Assembly: GCF_000626715.1 (NCBI RefSeq) | Contig: NZ_AQRA01000001.1 | Coordinates: 806,001-870,000 of the forward strand | Direction of reading: 5' to 3' | Source: Aquimarina atlantica | GTDB taxonomy: Bacteria > Bacteroidota > Bacteroidia > Flavobacteriales > Flavobacteriaceae | Length of the DNA stretch: 64,000 nucleotides | Notes under the pieces: generated by a model | Database searches by the model: none | Seen by the model: only the letters and a program-made list of their open reading frames with translations | What the model was told of the DNA's origin: nothing | Program-made: the position numbers and the translations under genes | Shown: positions 8,837-16,234 of the stretch, piece by piece | Position numbering within the stretch: position 1 is the stretch's first letter | How the letters are laid out: every line of letters starts with the position of its first letter

Positions 8837-10996
8837 ATGTTGTTGTGTGTGTTTCTAAATAGTAATAAAAAAATACTGTTATCTGCTGCTTTTGTTTATA
8901 TAAGCATAGTTAGCGCTATGGCACAAAACCAGGTTAAAATAGATTCTCTATTACAACTACTTACAACCAAAATCACTGATAAAGAAAAAGTAGATATTTA
9001 CAATGATATCGCTTTTCGATATTCTTCTACAGATTCTACTAAAACCATTAACTATGCAAATCGAGCTATTCACCTTGCTAAGCAATTAAATTATATTAAA
9101 GGTATTTCTGATGCTCATAATAGCATAAGTCAGGCTACTATAAAATTAGAGCCTTTAGATAAAGCATCCGATTTATTTCAAAAAATAAAATATGCAAAAG
9201 GGAAAGCTATTGCATATAATGACTTAGCACTTACCTACAAAAAAAAAGGTGAGTATGCTATGGCACTAGAGCATTTCACGAAAGTTTTAAAAATAAGAGA
9301 TTCTTTAGGAAATAAAAAAGATGTAGCGTTCTGCTATAGTAATATAGGACAAGTGCATGTGAGATTAGGAAATTATACCGAGGCTTTAGATTATAATGAT
9401 AAAGCTCTAGAATTATTTAAAGAATTAAATAATAAGAACGGTATCTTTTCTGGATACAACAATATGGGAATGATTAATGTGTATCAAGGTAATTATTCTG
9501 CTGCATTAGAATATTTTATAAAATCCTCTAAAATCAATGATGAAATAGGTAGTAAAAAAAAAGCTATTGTTTCGCTTAGTAATATTGGATTTATTTATGA
9601 ATCTTTAGGAAATTATGACTTAGCATTAGAGTATTATTTTAAATGCTTAACAATTAGTAAAAGCACTAAAAATGAAGCAAGTATATCTGAAGATTATTTG
9701 AATATTGGAAATATTTATTTTGAACAAGGTGATAACACCAAAGCTTTAACGTATGCTGCTAAATCTCTAAAAATTGCAAAAAAGTTTAATATCAAAGGTA
9801 TCATGATATCTAACTATTGCCTAATTGGTGAAATATACCTCGATCAAAAAAAATATAACGAAGCTCTGAAACACTTAAAAAACGGATTAGCATTAAGCCA
9901 GGAAATTGGAGAGCTATCCTCATCTACCACCGTAATGAATACTTTAGGTGAAATTGAATTTGAATTAAAGAATTATAAACAGGCCAAAGAATATCTTATC
10001 AAGAGCATTACTATTGGTCGGGAGATTGGGTTTCCTTCTGCTGTTAAGAGTGCTGCGTATGGCTTAGTAAAAGTAGAGCAAGCATTGGGTAATCATAGAG
10101 CTGCTCTCGAATATTATGAACGATATCATGCTATTTATGACTCAATCTTAGGTGAAGAAAAATCAAAACAATTATCGCAACTACAAGTACAATACGAAAC
10201 CGAGAAAAAAGAACAGGAAATCAAGAGTTTAGCACAGCAAGCCTCGATCCAGTCCTTAGAATTAAAACAAGCCAATTTTAATAAAACCATTTTTGGTATT
10301 GTAAGTGTAGTTTTATTGCTTATCGGATTAGTATTGTATTTGGTAAATCGACAAAAAAGATTAGCATTACAACAAAGAGCACAGGATATAGAACAAAATC
10401 TATTGCGTGTACAGATGAATCCGCATTTTATTTTTAATGCCATGACTTCTATACAGGATTATATGAACCAGGGAGATGCTAAACAAGCCAGTAGGTATCT
10501 CGTAAAATTCTCGAAGCTCATTCGGCAAGTGTTAGATAACTCTAGAAGCGAATTTATTAGCCTGGACCAGGAAATTAATATGTTGGATAATTACTTAAGT
10601 ATTCAAAACTTAAAACGGGATCATCCTTTTACTTTTAAAATTGAAGTAGAAGATGGTATAATGAGTGAAGAAATCGCCATCCCTCCTATGTTTGCACAAC
10701 CTTTTGTAGAAAATGCCATAGAACATGGTGTTACTTCTTTAAAAGAAGGAGCAACTATTCATATACATTTTTCGATAGAAGGAGATCATTTAGTCTTAAA
10801 AATATTAGATAATGGATCAGGAATAGAAGAAGCTATAAAAGAAAAACGCAAAGATCATGTATCGCATGCTATAAAAATAACAGAAGAACGTATTGATCTT
10901 TATCGTAAGATGCGAAAGAAAAAAATTGCATTTGATATCCAAAATCTTTCTCAGGGTACACAAGTAACGTTTAACTTACCATTTCAATACACATAA
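8837..10996 (+). CDS. TPR sensor histidine kinase (LytS/His_kinase type), paralogue 1
   Basis: This 719-residue kinase has a signal peptide (cleavage near SAMAQ), then about nine tetratricopeptide repeats (A.EY..K.L.I....G...) in the periplasm to about residue 430. A coiled-coil linker and one transmembrane helix (about 484-503) follow. The cytosolic kinase carries the phospho-acceptor motif QMNPHFIFNAM (His530) and an HATPase domain with FVENAIEHG and LDNGSGIEEA. It has no regulator directly behind it and probably shares the LytTR regulator at 13305 with its neighbour. From about 10150 on, the nucleotide sequence is nearly the same as in the next gene, whereas the TPR half is diverged. Confidence 0.92.
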   Translation: MLLCVFLNSNKKILLSAAFVYISIVSAMAQNQVKIDSLLQLLTTKITDKEKVDIYNDIAFRYSSTDSTKTINYANRAIHLAKQLNYIKGISDAHNSISQATIKLEPLDKASDLFQKIKYAKGKAIAYNDLALTYKKKGEYAMALEHFTKVLKIRDSLGNKKDVAFCYSNIGQVHVRLGNYTEALDYNDKALELFKELNNKNGIFSGYNNMGMINVYQGNYSAALEYFIKSSKINDEIGSKKKAIVSLSNIGFIYESLGNYDLALEYYFKCLTISKSTKNEASISEDYLNIGNIYFEQGDNTKALTYAAKSLKIAKKFNIKGIMISNYCLIGEIYLDQKKYNEALKHLKNGLALSQEIGELSSSTTVMNTLGEIEFELKNYKQAKEYLIKSITIGREIGFPSAVKSAAYGLVKVEQALGNHRAALEYYERYHAIYDSILGEEKSKQLSQLQVQYETEKKEQEIKSLAQQASIQSLELKQANFNKTIFGIVSVVLLLIGLVLYLVNRQKRLALQQRAQDIEQNLLRVQMNPHFIFNAMTSIQDYMNQGDAKQASRYLVKFSKLIRQVLDNSRSEFISLDQEINMLDNYLSIQNLKRDHPFTFKIEVEDGIMSEEIAIPPMFAQPFVENAIEHGVTSLKEGATIHIHFSIEGDHLVLKILDNGSGIEEAIKEKRKDHVSHAIKITEERIDLYRKMRKKKIAFDIQNLSQGTQVTFNLPFQYT

Positions 10997-11153
10997 AAAT
11001 AATTCCTTTTCAAAACATTTATACGGTAAGAAGTTTTTTAAATTTGCCTCCTGTAATTATTGTTTTTATCTTCTTGCTGAAAAGAGCGATGAATTAATAG
11101 CAATTAAAAAAGCAATCAAATCTTGTATTTCGAGATACATCTGAATTTATACT

Positions 11154-13304
11154 ATGAAAAAAAATACCCTAACCATCTTTTCTTTTTTAATTGTTTTCAA
11201 TGTTTTTGCACAAAATCAAACTAAAGTCGATTCCCTTTTACAGGCACTTGAAACAAATATTTCTGAGAAAGAAAAAGTTGACACATATAATCTTTTGGCT
11301 CGGCAATATTCTGACAGTGATTCTGTTCAAACTTCATTTTATGCAAACCAGGCAATAAAAATTGCAAAAAAAATAGATTATAATAAAGGGATTATAAGAT
11401 CATATGACGAGATTGCCTGGATATCTATGTTATTAGGAAATTCTGAAAAAGCAATCGATTTACATCAAAAAAGTATTGCTATTGCAAAAAAGATCAAATA
11501 CCCAGAAGGAGAAGCAGGGGCGTATAATGGATTAGGAACAGTAAATAACTATTTAGGAAATAGCACGAAAGCTTTAGAATACTATTTTAAAGCATTGAAA
11601 ATATATGAAGGATTAAACGAAAAATTGAGGATATCTCAGTCTTATTATAATATTGCCCTCACTTATAGAAATCAAAGCGATCATGACAAATCCTTAGAAT
11701 ACCATTTAAAGGGTTTAGAAATTGATAAAAATCTTGGGGACAGTAGTCGAATATCTACAGATCACAGTGATATTGGTTTTGTATATACCGAAAAAGGTAA
11801 TTATACCAAAGCAATGGAACATCAATTAATAGCATTAAAAATTCAAGAAAGAATAAAGAATGAAAAATTACTTACATATACTTTTCACAATGTTGCTATG
11901 CTATATTACAAGCAAAAAAAATATACACAAGCACTAGAATATTCTTTTAAGTCTTTAAAAATTGCAAAAAAACTAGGCTGGAAAGGTCATATAGGAAATC
12001 TATACAATACTATTGCAACTACATATAAAGAACAAGATAATTTTGATCAAGCTTTAGAATATAATTTGAAATCTTTAGAAATTCAAAAAGAAATAGGAGA
12101 AAAGCAAATTATCGTCGCAAGCTATGTCAATATTGGAAAGATACATCTTCTCAAAGAAGAATATGAAAAAGCATTAGAATATCTACAAAAGGGATTATTA
12201 TTTCAACAAAAAATCGAAGATCAATCTTCTCATGCTGTACTTTTAAATACAATTGGTGAGGTTGAATGGAAATTGGGTAATTTACAAAAAGCAAAGGACT
12301 ATCTTATTCAAGGTGTTAATATTGCTCAGAAAATTAATTTCCCTACTGCCATTAGAGACGGTTCAGAAATATTGTCTGGAATTCAAAAAGCATTAGGTAA
12401 TCATAAAGCTGCTTTAGCATCCTATGAATTGTATCACAGCACTTATGATTCTTTGCTCGGCGAAGAAAAGTCAAAACAATTATCGCTACTACAAGTACAA
12501 TACGAAACCGAGAAAAAAGAACAGGAAATCGAGAGTTTAGCACAACAAGCCTCGATCCAGTCTTTAGAATTAAAACAAGCCAATTTTAATAAAACCATTT
12601 TTGGTATTGTAAGCGTGGTTTTATTGCTTATCGGATTAGTATTGTATTTGGTAAACCGACAAAAAAGATTAGCGTTACAACAAAGAGCACAGGATATAGA
12701 ACAAAATCTATTGCGTGTACAGATGAATCCGCATTTTATTTTTAATGCCATGACTTCTATACAGGATTATATGAATCAGGGAGATGCTAAACAAGCCAGC
12801 ATGTATCTCGTAAAATTCTCGAAGCTCATTCGGCAAGTATTAGATAACTCTAGAAGCGAATTTATTAGCTTGGATCAGGAAATTAATATGTTGGATAACT
12901 ACCTGAGTATTCAAAATTTAAAACGTGATCATCCTTTTACTTTTAAAATTGAAGTAGAAGATGGTTTAATAAGTGAAGAAATCGCCATCCCTCCTATGTT
13001 TGCGCAACCTTTTGTAGAAAATGCTATTGAACATGGAGTTACTACTATAAAAGAAGGGGCAACTATTCATATACATTTTTCGATAGAAGGAGATCATTTA
13101 GTCTTAAAAATATTGGATAATGGATCTGGGATAGAAGAAGCTATAAAGGTAAAACGCAAAGATCATGTATCTCACGCTATAAAAATAACAGAAGAACGTA
13201 TTGATCTTTATCGTAAGATGCGAAAGAAAAAAATTGCATTTGATATCCAAGACCTTTCTCAAGGCACACAAGTAACGTTTAACCTACCATTTCAATACAT
13301 ATAA
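11154..13304 (+). CDS. TPR sensor histidine kinase (LytS/His_kinase type), paralogue 2
   Basis: This 716-residue kinase has the same layout as its neighbour: signal peptide ending ...NVFAQ, periplasmic TPR array to about residue 430, one transmembrane helix, then His_kinase with His527 in NPHFIFNAM and an HATPase domain. Only about ten of the last 280 residues differ from paralogue 1, while the sensor half shares only the repeat pattern. The stop codon abuts the ATG of the response regulator, so the two are co-translated and form a cognate pair. The signal sensed by the TPR domain is unknown. Confidence 0.93.
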   Translation: MKKNTLTIFSFLIVFNVFAQNQTKVDSLLQALETNISEKEKVDTYNLLARQYSDSDSVQTSFYANQAIKIAKKIDYNKGIIRSYDEIAWISMLLGNSEKAIDLHQKSIAIAKKIKYPEGEAGAYNGLGTVNNYLGNSTKALEYYFKALKIYEGLNEKLRISQSYYNIALTYRNQSDHDKSLEYHLKGLEIDKNLGDSSRISTDHSDIGFVYTEKGNYTKAMEHQLIALKIQERIKNEKLLTYTFHNVAMLYYKQKKYTQALEYSFKSLKIAKKLGWKGHIGNLYNTIATTYKEQDNFDQALEYNLKSLEIQKEIGEKQIIVASYVNIGKIHLLKEEYEKALEYLQKGLLFQQKIEDQSSHAVLLNTIGEVEWKLGNLQKAKDYLIQGVNIAQKINFPTAIRDGSEILSGIQKALGNHKAALASYELYHSTYDSLLGEEKSKQLSLLQVQYETEKKEQEIESLAQQASIQSLELKQANFNKTIFGIVSVVLLLIGLVLYLVNRQKRLALQQRAQDIEQNLLRVQMNPHFIFNAMTSIQDYMNQGDAKQASMYLVKFSKLIRQVLDNSRSEFISLDQEINMLDNYLSIQNLKRDHPFTFKIEVEDGLISEEIAIPPMFAQPFVENAIEHGVTTIKEGATIHIHFSIEGDHLVLKILDNGSGIEEAIKVKRKDHVSHAIKITEERIDLYRKMRKKKIAFDIQDLSQGTQVTFNLPFQYI

Positions 13305-14054
13305 ATGAAAGTAGTCCTTATAGAAGATAACCCATCAGCAAGAAGAAGTTTTTTAGAATTACTTAATGAGTATTGTCCTAATGTAGATTTTGTAGGAGAA
13401 GCGACAAATGTAGCAGAAGGAGTTGCATTAATTACAGCTAGCAAGCCAGATCTTGTATTCCTGGATATCGAAATGCCAGATGGTACCGGGTTTGATGTAT
13501 TACGAAAATTACCAGAAATCAATTTCCAGGTGATATTTGCTTCTTCTCATGAGAAATATGCACTAAGAGCCATAAAATTTAGTGCTTTGGATTATCTATT
13601 AAAACCTATTGACCCAGAAGAACTGGTAGAAGCCATCAAAAAAGCGAAGTCTGAGTTTGATCATCACAAAACGCCACAAAGAGTACAAACACTTATTGAT
13701 AATATAGATGAGCAATCAACAGAACCTACGCGCTTGGTTCTAAAAGATAAATATGGTATCCAGATTGTATTTGTTAAAGATATTATACACCTCGAAGCAA
13801 GCGGTAGTTATACCAAGTTTTTTATCCATAAACAGGATAGCTTGCTTGTATCTAAAGGACTTAAAGAATATGAAAATATGCTGTCTTCGCAACAGTTTTT
13901 TAGATGCCATCAATCACATTTAGTAAATCTGGATTATTTATTAAGATATGATAAACGAGAAGGAGATTATTTGGTATTAAAAGATAAAAGTAAAATTCCG
14001 TTGGCAACTAGAAAAAAAGAAATTTTACTAAAGTTAATAAACGATCTTAACTAA
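13305..14054 (+). CDS. LytTR-family response regulator
   Basis: This 249-residue regulator has an N-terminal receiver domain with the acidic pair near residues 7-8 (IEDN), phospho-acceptor Asp54 in VFLDIEMPDG, and the conserved Lys in LLKPIDPEEL. The C-terminal LytTR DNA-binding domain starts near residue 145 (LVLKDKYGIQIVFVKDIIHLEASGSYT, ending FFRCHQSHLVNLDYL). The start codon follows the stop of the upstream kinase with no gap. It is likely to be phosphorylated by one or both TPR kinases and to act as a transcription factor. Confidence 0.94.
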   Translation: MKVVLIEDNPSARRSFLELLNEYCPNVDFVGEATNVAEGVALITASKPDLVFLDIEMPDGTGFDVLRKLPEINFQVIFASSHEKYALRAIKFSALDYLLKPIDPEELVEAIKKAKSEFDHHKTPQRVQTLIDNIDEQSTEPTRLVLKDKYGIQIVFVKDIIHLEASGSYTKFFIHKQDSLLVSKGLKEYENMLSSQQFFRCHQSHLVNLDYLLRYDKREGDYLVLKDKSKIPLATRKKEILLKLINDLN

Positions 14055-14069
14055 TGTTTGAATAGCAAT

Positions 14070-14113
14070 AAAAAAACTCACCTTTTTCCTTTTTATCAAA
14101 GGTAAAGATGAGT
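14070..14113 (-). terminator. Terminator of the small peptide gene
   Basis: Read on the minus strand, ACTCATCTTTACC pairs with the GGAAAAAGGTGAGT arm through an almost complete stem and is followed by seven T. It sits 15 bp beyond the stop of the 49-residue peptide, which supports that gene being expressed. On the plus strand there is no comparable T-run. Confidence 0.7.
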
Positions 14114-14127
14114 CTTTCCTGAACAAA

Positions 14128-14277
14128 CTATTTGGTCATAGTTTTTCTAAAACCAATAGGAGAATTATCAATAATTATTGGGGTATTCTGATCTATAATA
14201 ATTGACCCTCCTTTAACACCTTTTGCTTGTTCATTTTTAATCTCAAACTCTAGAAATTTCACAAATTTACTTTTCAT
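14128..14277 (-). CDS. Small peptide with GG-type leader (possible RiPP or bacteriocin-like precursor)
   Basis: This frame encodes 49 residues. The first 24 read like a short leader (KFLEFEIKNEQAKGVKGG), ending in a double glycine at positions 23-24. The following 25 residues (SIIIDQNTPIIIDNSPIGF then RKTMTK) contain a near-repeat, IIIDQNTP / IIIDNSP. It has no Cys. Its own terminator lies just downstream, and it occupies an otherwise empty gap between the LytTR regulator and nth. No maturation or export gene is adjacent. Function is not known; it may be a precursor handled by a system encoded elsewhere. Confidence 0.55.
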   Translation of the reverse strand: MKSKFVKFLEFEIKNEQAKGVKGGSIIIDQNTPIIIDNSPIGFRKTMTK

Positions 14278-14505
14278 TAAATCTTATTTTTTTTAGTTAG
14301 ACATAAGATAAATGTACAGACATTTTGATCTTCAAAATTTGTTGTTTTATAATTGAATGAGATTATGATATAAACGACCAGAGCAAATGTATAAGCGTAG
14401 CAAAGTATTGTTTTGAATCATATAATTGAAATATCTTCTATTTTCGAAATATTAAACCTTAGCTACTAATTTTATTTTTAACTTTATTGCAAATTAATTT
14501 ATAAT

Positions 14506-15174
14506 ATGACCAAACAGGAAAAGGTAGATTTTACTATTAAGACACTACAGGAATTATATCCCAAAATACCAATCCCATTAGATCATAAAGATCCTTATAC
14601 CCTACTCATAGCAGTACTAATGAGTGCACAAAGTACAGATGTAAGAGTGAACCAAATTACTCCACTCCTATTCGACAGGGCAGATAATCCCTATGCAATG
14701 GTAAAATTATCTGTAGAAGAAATTCGGGAAATCATAAGGCCTGTTGGGTTAAGCCCAATGAAATCTAAAGGAATCCATGGATTGTCTCAGATTCTTATTG
14801 ATAGTCATGACGGAGAGGTTCCTCAAAGCTTTGAAGCTCTGGAAGCTTTGCCCGCTGTTGGTCATAAAACTGCTAGTGTTGTGATGTCGCAAGCATTTGG
14901 AGTACCAGCATTTCCTGTAGATACACATATTCATAGATTAATGTACAGATGGGGACTTAGCAATGGTAAAAACGTAACACAAACCGAAAAAGACGCCAAG
15001 AGGTTATTTCCAAAAGAATTATGGAATGATCTGCATCTTCAAATTATATGGTATGGTAGAGAATATTCTCCTGCAAGAGGCTGGGATCTTGATAAAGATA
15101 TCATTACCAAAACTATAGGCAGGAAAACTGTTTTAGACGAGTACCAAAAAGCAAAAAGGCCTATTAAAAAATAG
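14506..15174 (+). CDS. nth: Endonuclease III-like DNA glycosylase without iron-sulfur cysteines
   Basis: This 222-residue HhH-GPD enzyme removes oxidised pyrimidines in base excision repair and cuts the abasic site. It shows the helix-hairpin-helix LPAVGHKTASVV with the catalytic Lys, and PVDTHIHRLMYRWGL with the catalytic Asp. The C-terminal loop that usually carries C-x6-C-x2-C-x5-C for a 4Fe-4S cluster contains no Cys (WYGREYSPARGWDLDKDII), so the cluster is absent. This looks like the flavobacterial form rather than a mutation. A hairpin terminator overlaps the last codons. Confidence 0.92.
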   Translation: MTKQEKVDFTIKTLQELYPKIPIPLDHKDPYTLLIAVLMSAQSTDVRVNQITPLLFDRADNPYAMVKLSVEEIREIIRPVGLSPMKSKGIHGLSQILIDSHDGEVPQSFEALEALPAVGHKTASVVMSQAFGVPAFPVDTHIHRLMYRWGLSNGKNVTQTEKDAKRLFPKELWNDLHLQIIWYGREYSPARGWDLDKDIITKTIGRKTVLDEYQKAKRPIKK

Positions 15175-15180
15175 GCCTTT
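15155..15180. terminator. Terminator shared by nth and the convergent small gene
   Basis: AAAGGCCTAT (15155-15164) pairs perfectly with ATAGGCCTTT (15171-15180). The T-run is better on the minus strand. The stem includes the nth stop codon. Confidence 0.75.
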
Positions 15181-15186
15181 ATAAGT

Positions 15187-15333
15187 TTAATTTAAAATCG
15201 TTTCAAACTTAAGATTGTTATACTCTACAACCTGTAACGATTTTGAATAGTTTAGAAGAAAATCTATTGTTCTTCTCTTTGGTACTACATGTTTTTCTTC
15301 TTTTTCAGAAGACTTAAAGTAAAATTTTGCCAT
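15187..15333 (-). CDS. Small conserved basic protein of unknown function
   Basis: From the ATG at 15333 this encodes 48 residues: MAKFYFKSSEKEEKHVVPKR then a TIDFLLNYSKSLQVVEYN segment. A longer in-frame start at 15378 adds only unconserved-looking residues. I recall similar short proteins (VPKRKTIDFLLNYSKSL) in other Flavobacteriaceae. It lies between nth and an ECF sigma factor gene, with a terminator directly downstream. It has no membrane segment and no leader-like GG. Function is unknown. Confidence 0.7.
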   Translation of the reverse strand: MAKFYFKSSEKEEKHVVPKRRTIDFLLNYSKSLQVVEYNNLKFETILN

Positions 15334-15408
15334 ATTATATAATCTTAAATTAAAAGGGTTATATAAGGATAACGGCACTAGTTTTACTTTATTGTATAAA
15401 AAAATTAT

Positions 15409-15993
15409 TTAATTTGTTAAAACAATATTATTTTTTTCTATTACTTTTCTTAAATTAATTAAAGCATATCGCATTCTACCAAGAGCAGTGTTTATACTCA
15501 CCCCTGTTTTGTCTGATATTTCTTTAAAACTCATATCTCTATACATACGCATGATTAAGACTTCTTTCTGATCGTCTGGTAATTCCTGAATCAAATTACG
15601 CAGATCTTCTTCTACCTGATCTTTTATTAATCTCTTTTCGGCATTTAGGTTTCCATCACTAATTACAGAAAAAATGCTAAATTCTCCATTATCTTCAAAT
15701 TTTGGCATACGATTTCCTTTTCTAAAGTGATCAATTACCAAATTATGAGCAATACGCATTACCCAAGGAAGAAATTTACCTTCTTCATTATATTTTCCGT
15801 TTTTTAATGTTCGGATTACTTTGATAAAAGTATCCTGAAAAATATCTTCAGAGACATCTCTATCAAAAACTTTTGAATAAATAAAACTGTAAATACGTTG
15901 CTTATGACGTTCGATAAGAACAGAAAGAGCACATTCGTCTCCTTTAATGTAGTTATTAACCAGAACTGCGTCTGTTAGGGTGTAATTTTTCAT
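15409..15993 (-). CDS. ECF-type RNA polymerase sigma factor
   Basis: With the ATG at 15993 (TCAAGG just upstream), this is a 194-residue sigma-70 family factor of group 4. Region 2 is visible as YSFIYSKVFDRDVSEDIFQDTFIKVIRTL and PWVMRIAHNLVIDHFRK, which bind core polymerase and the -10 region. Region 4 is ELPDDQKEVLIMRMYRDMSFKEISDKTGVSINTALGRMRYAL, a helix-turn-helix for -35. An ATG 27 bp upstream is less likely. No anti-sigma gene is adjacent, so it may be a housekeeping-like ECF factor as is common in flavobacteria. Confidence 0.93.
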   Translation of the reverse strand: MKNYTLTDAVLVNNYIKGDECALSVLIERHKQRIYSFIYSKVFDRDVSEDIFQDTFIKVIRTLKNGKYNEEGKFLPWVMRIAHNLVIDHFRKGNRMPKFEDNGEFSIFSVISDGNLNAEKRLIKDQVEEDLRNLIQELPDDQKEVLIMRMYRDMSFKEISDKTGVSINTALGRMRYALINLRKVIEKNNIVLTN

Positions 15994-16205
15994 ACCTTGA
16001 CTATTATTTAGTACAAACAAGCGGTGGGGCTCGTGCTATGTTAAACTTTTAAAGTAAAGGTATGCTATAGGCAGTTTTGTTTAAATTTTGGTTCCTTAAT
16101 GAGGGGCTAATATAATAACAATCATTGAATTTCAAACAATTTCTTGTTAATTTTTTTAACTAAACTTTCAATCTACATAGGTTATAATACTTGTTTAGTA
16201 ATCCT

Positions 16206-16213
16206 TATCTTTG
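16206..16213 (+). promoter_or_regulatory. Bacteroidota -7 box of uvrA
   Basis: TATCTTTG fits TAnnTTTG and lies 22 bp before the ATG at 16235. It overlaps a possible TTG start at 16211, which argues for the ATG as the real start. No well-spaced -33 TTG is obvious. Confidence 0.5.
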
Positions 16214-16234
16214 CGCTCTTACCGCATATTTACT

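Noticed and set aside
10135..12751. Two near-identical 102-residue minus-strand frames (MALKIKCGF...) opposite the kinase genes
   Set aside because: They are antisense to the conserved kinase region; their similarity follows from the sense duplication.
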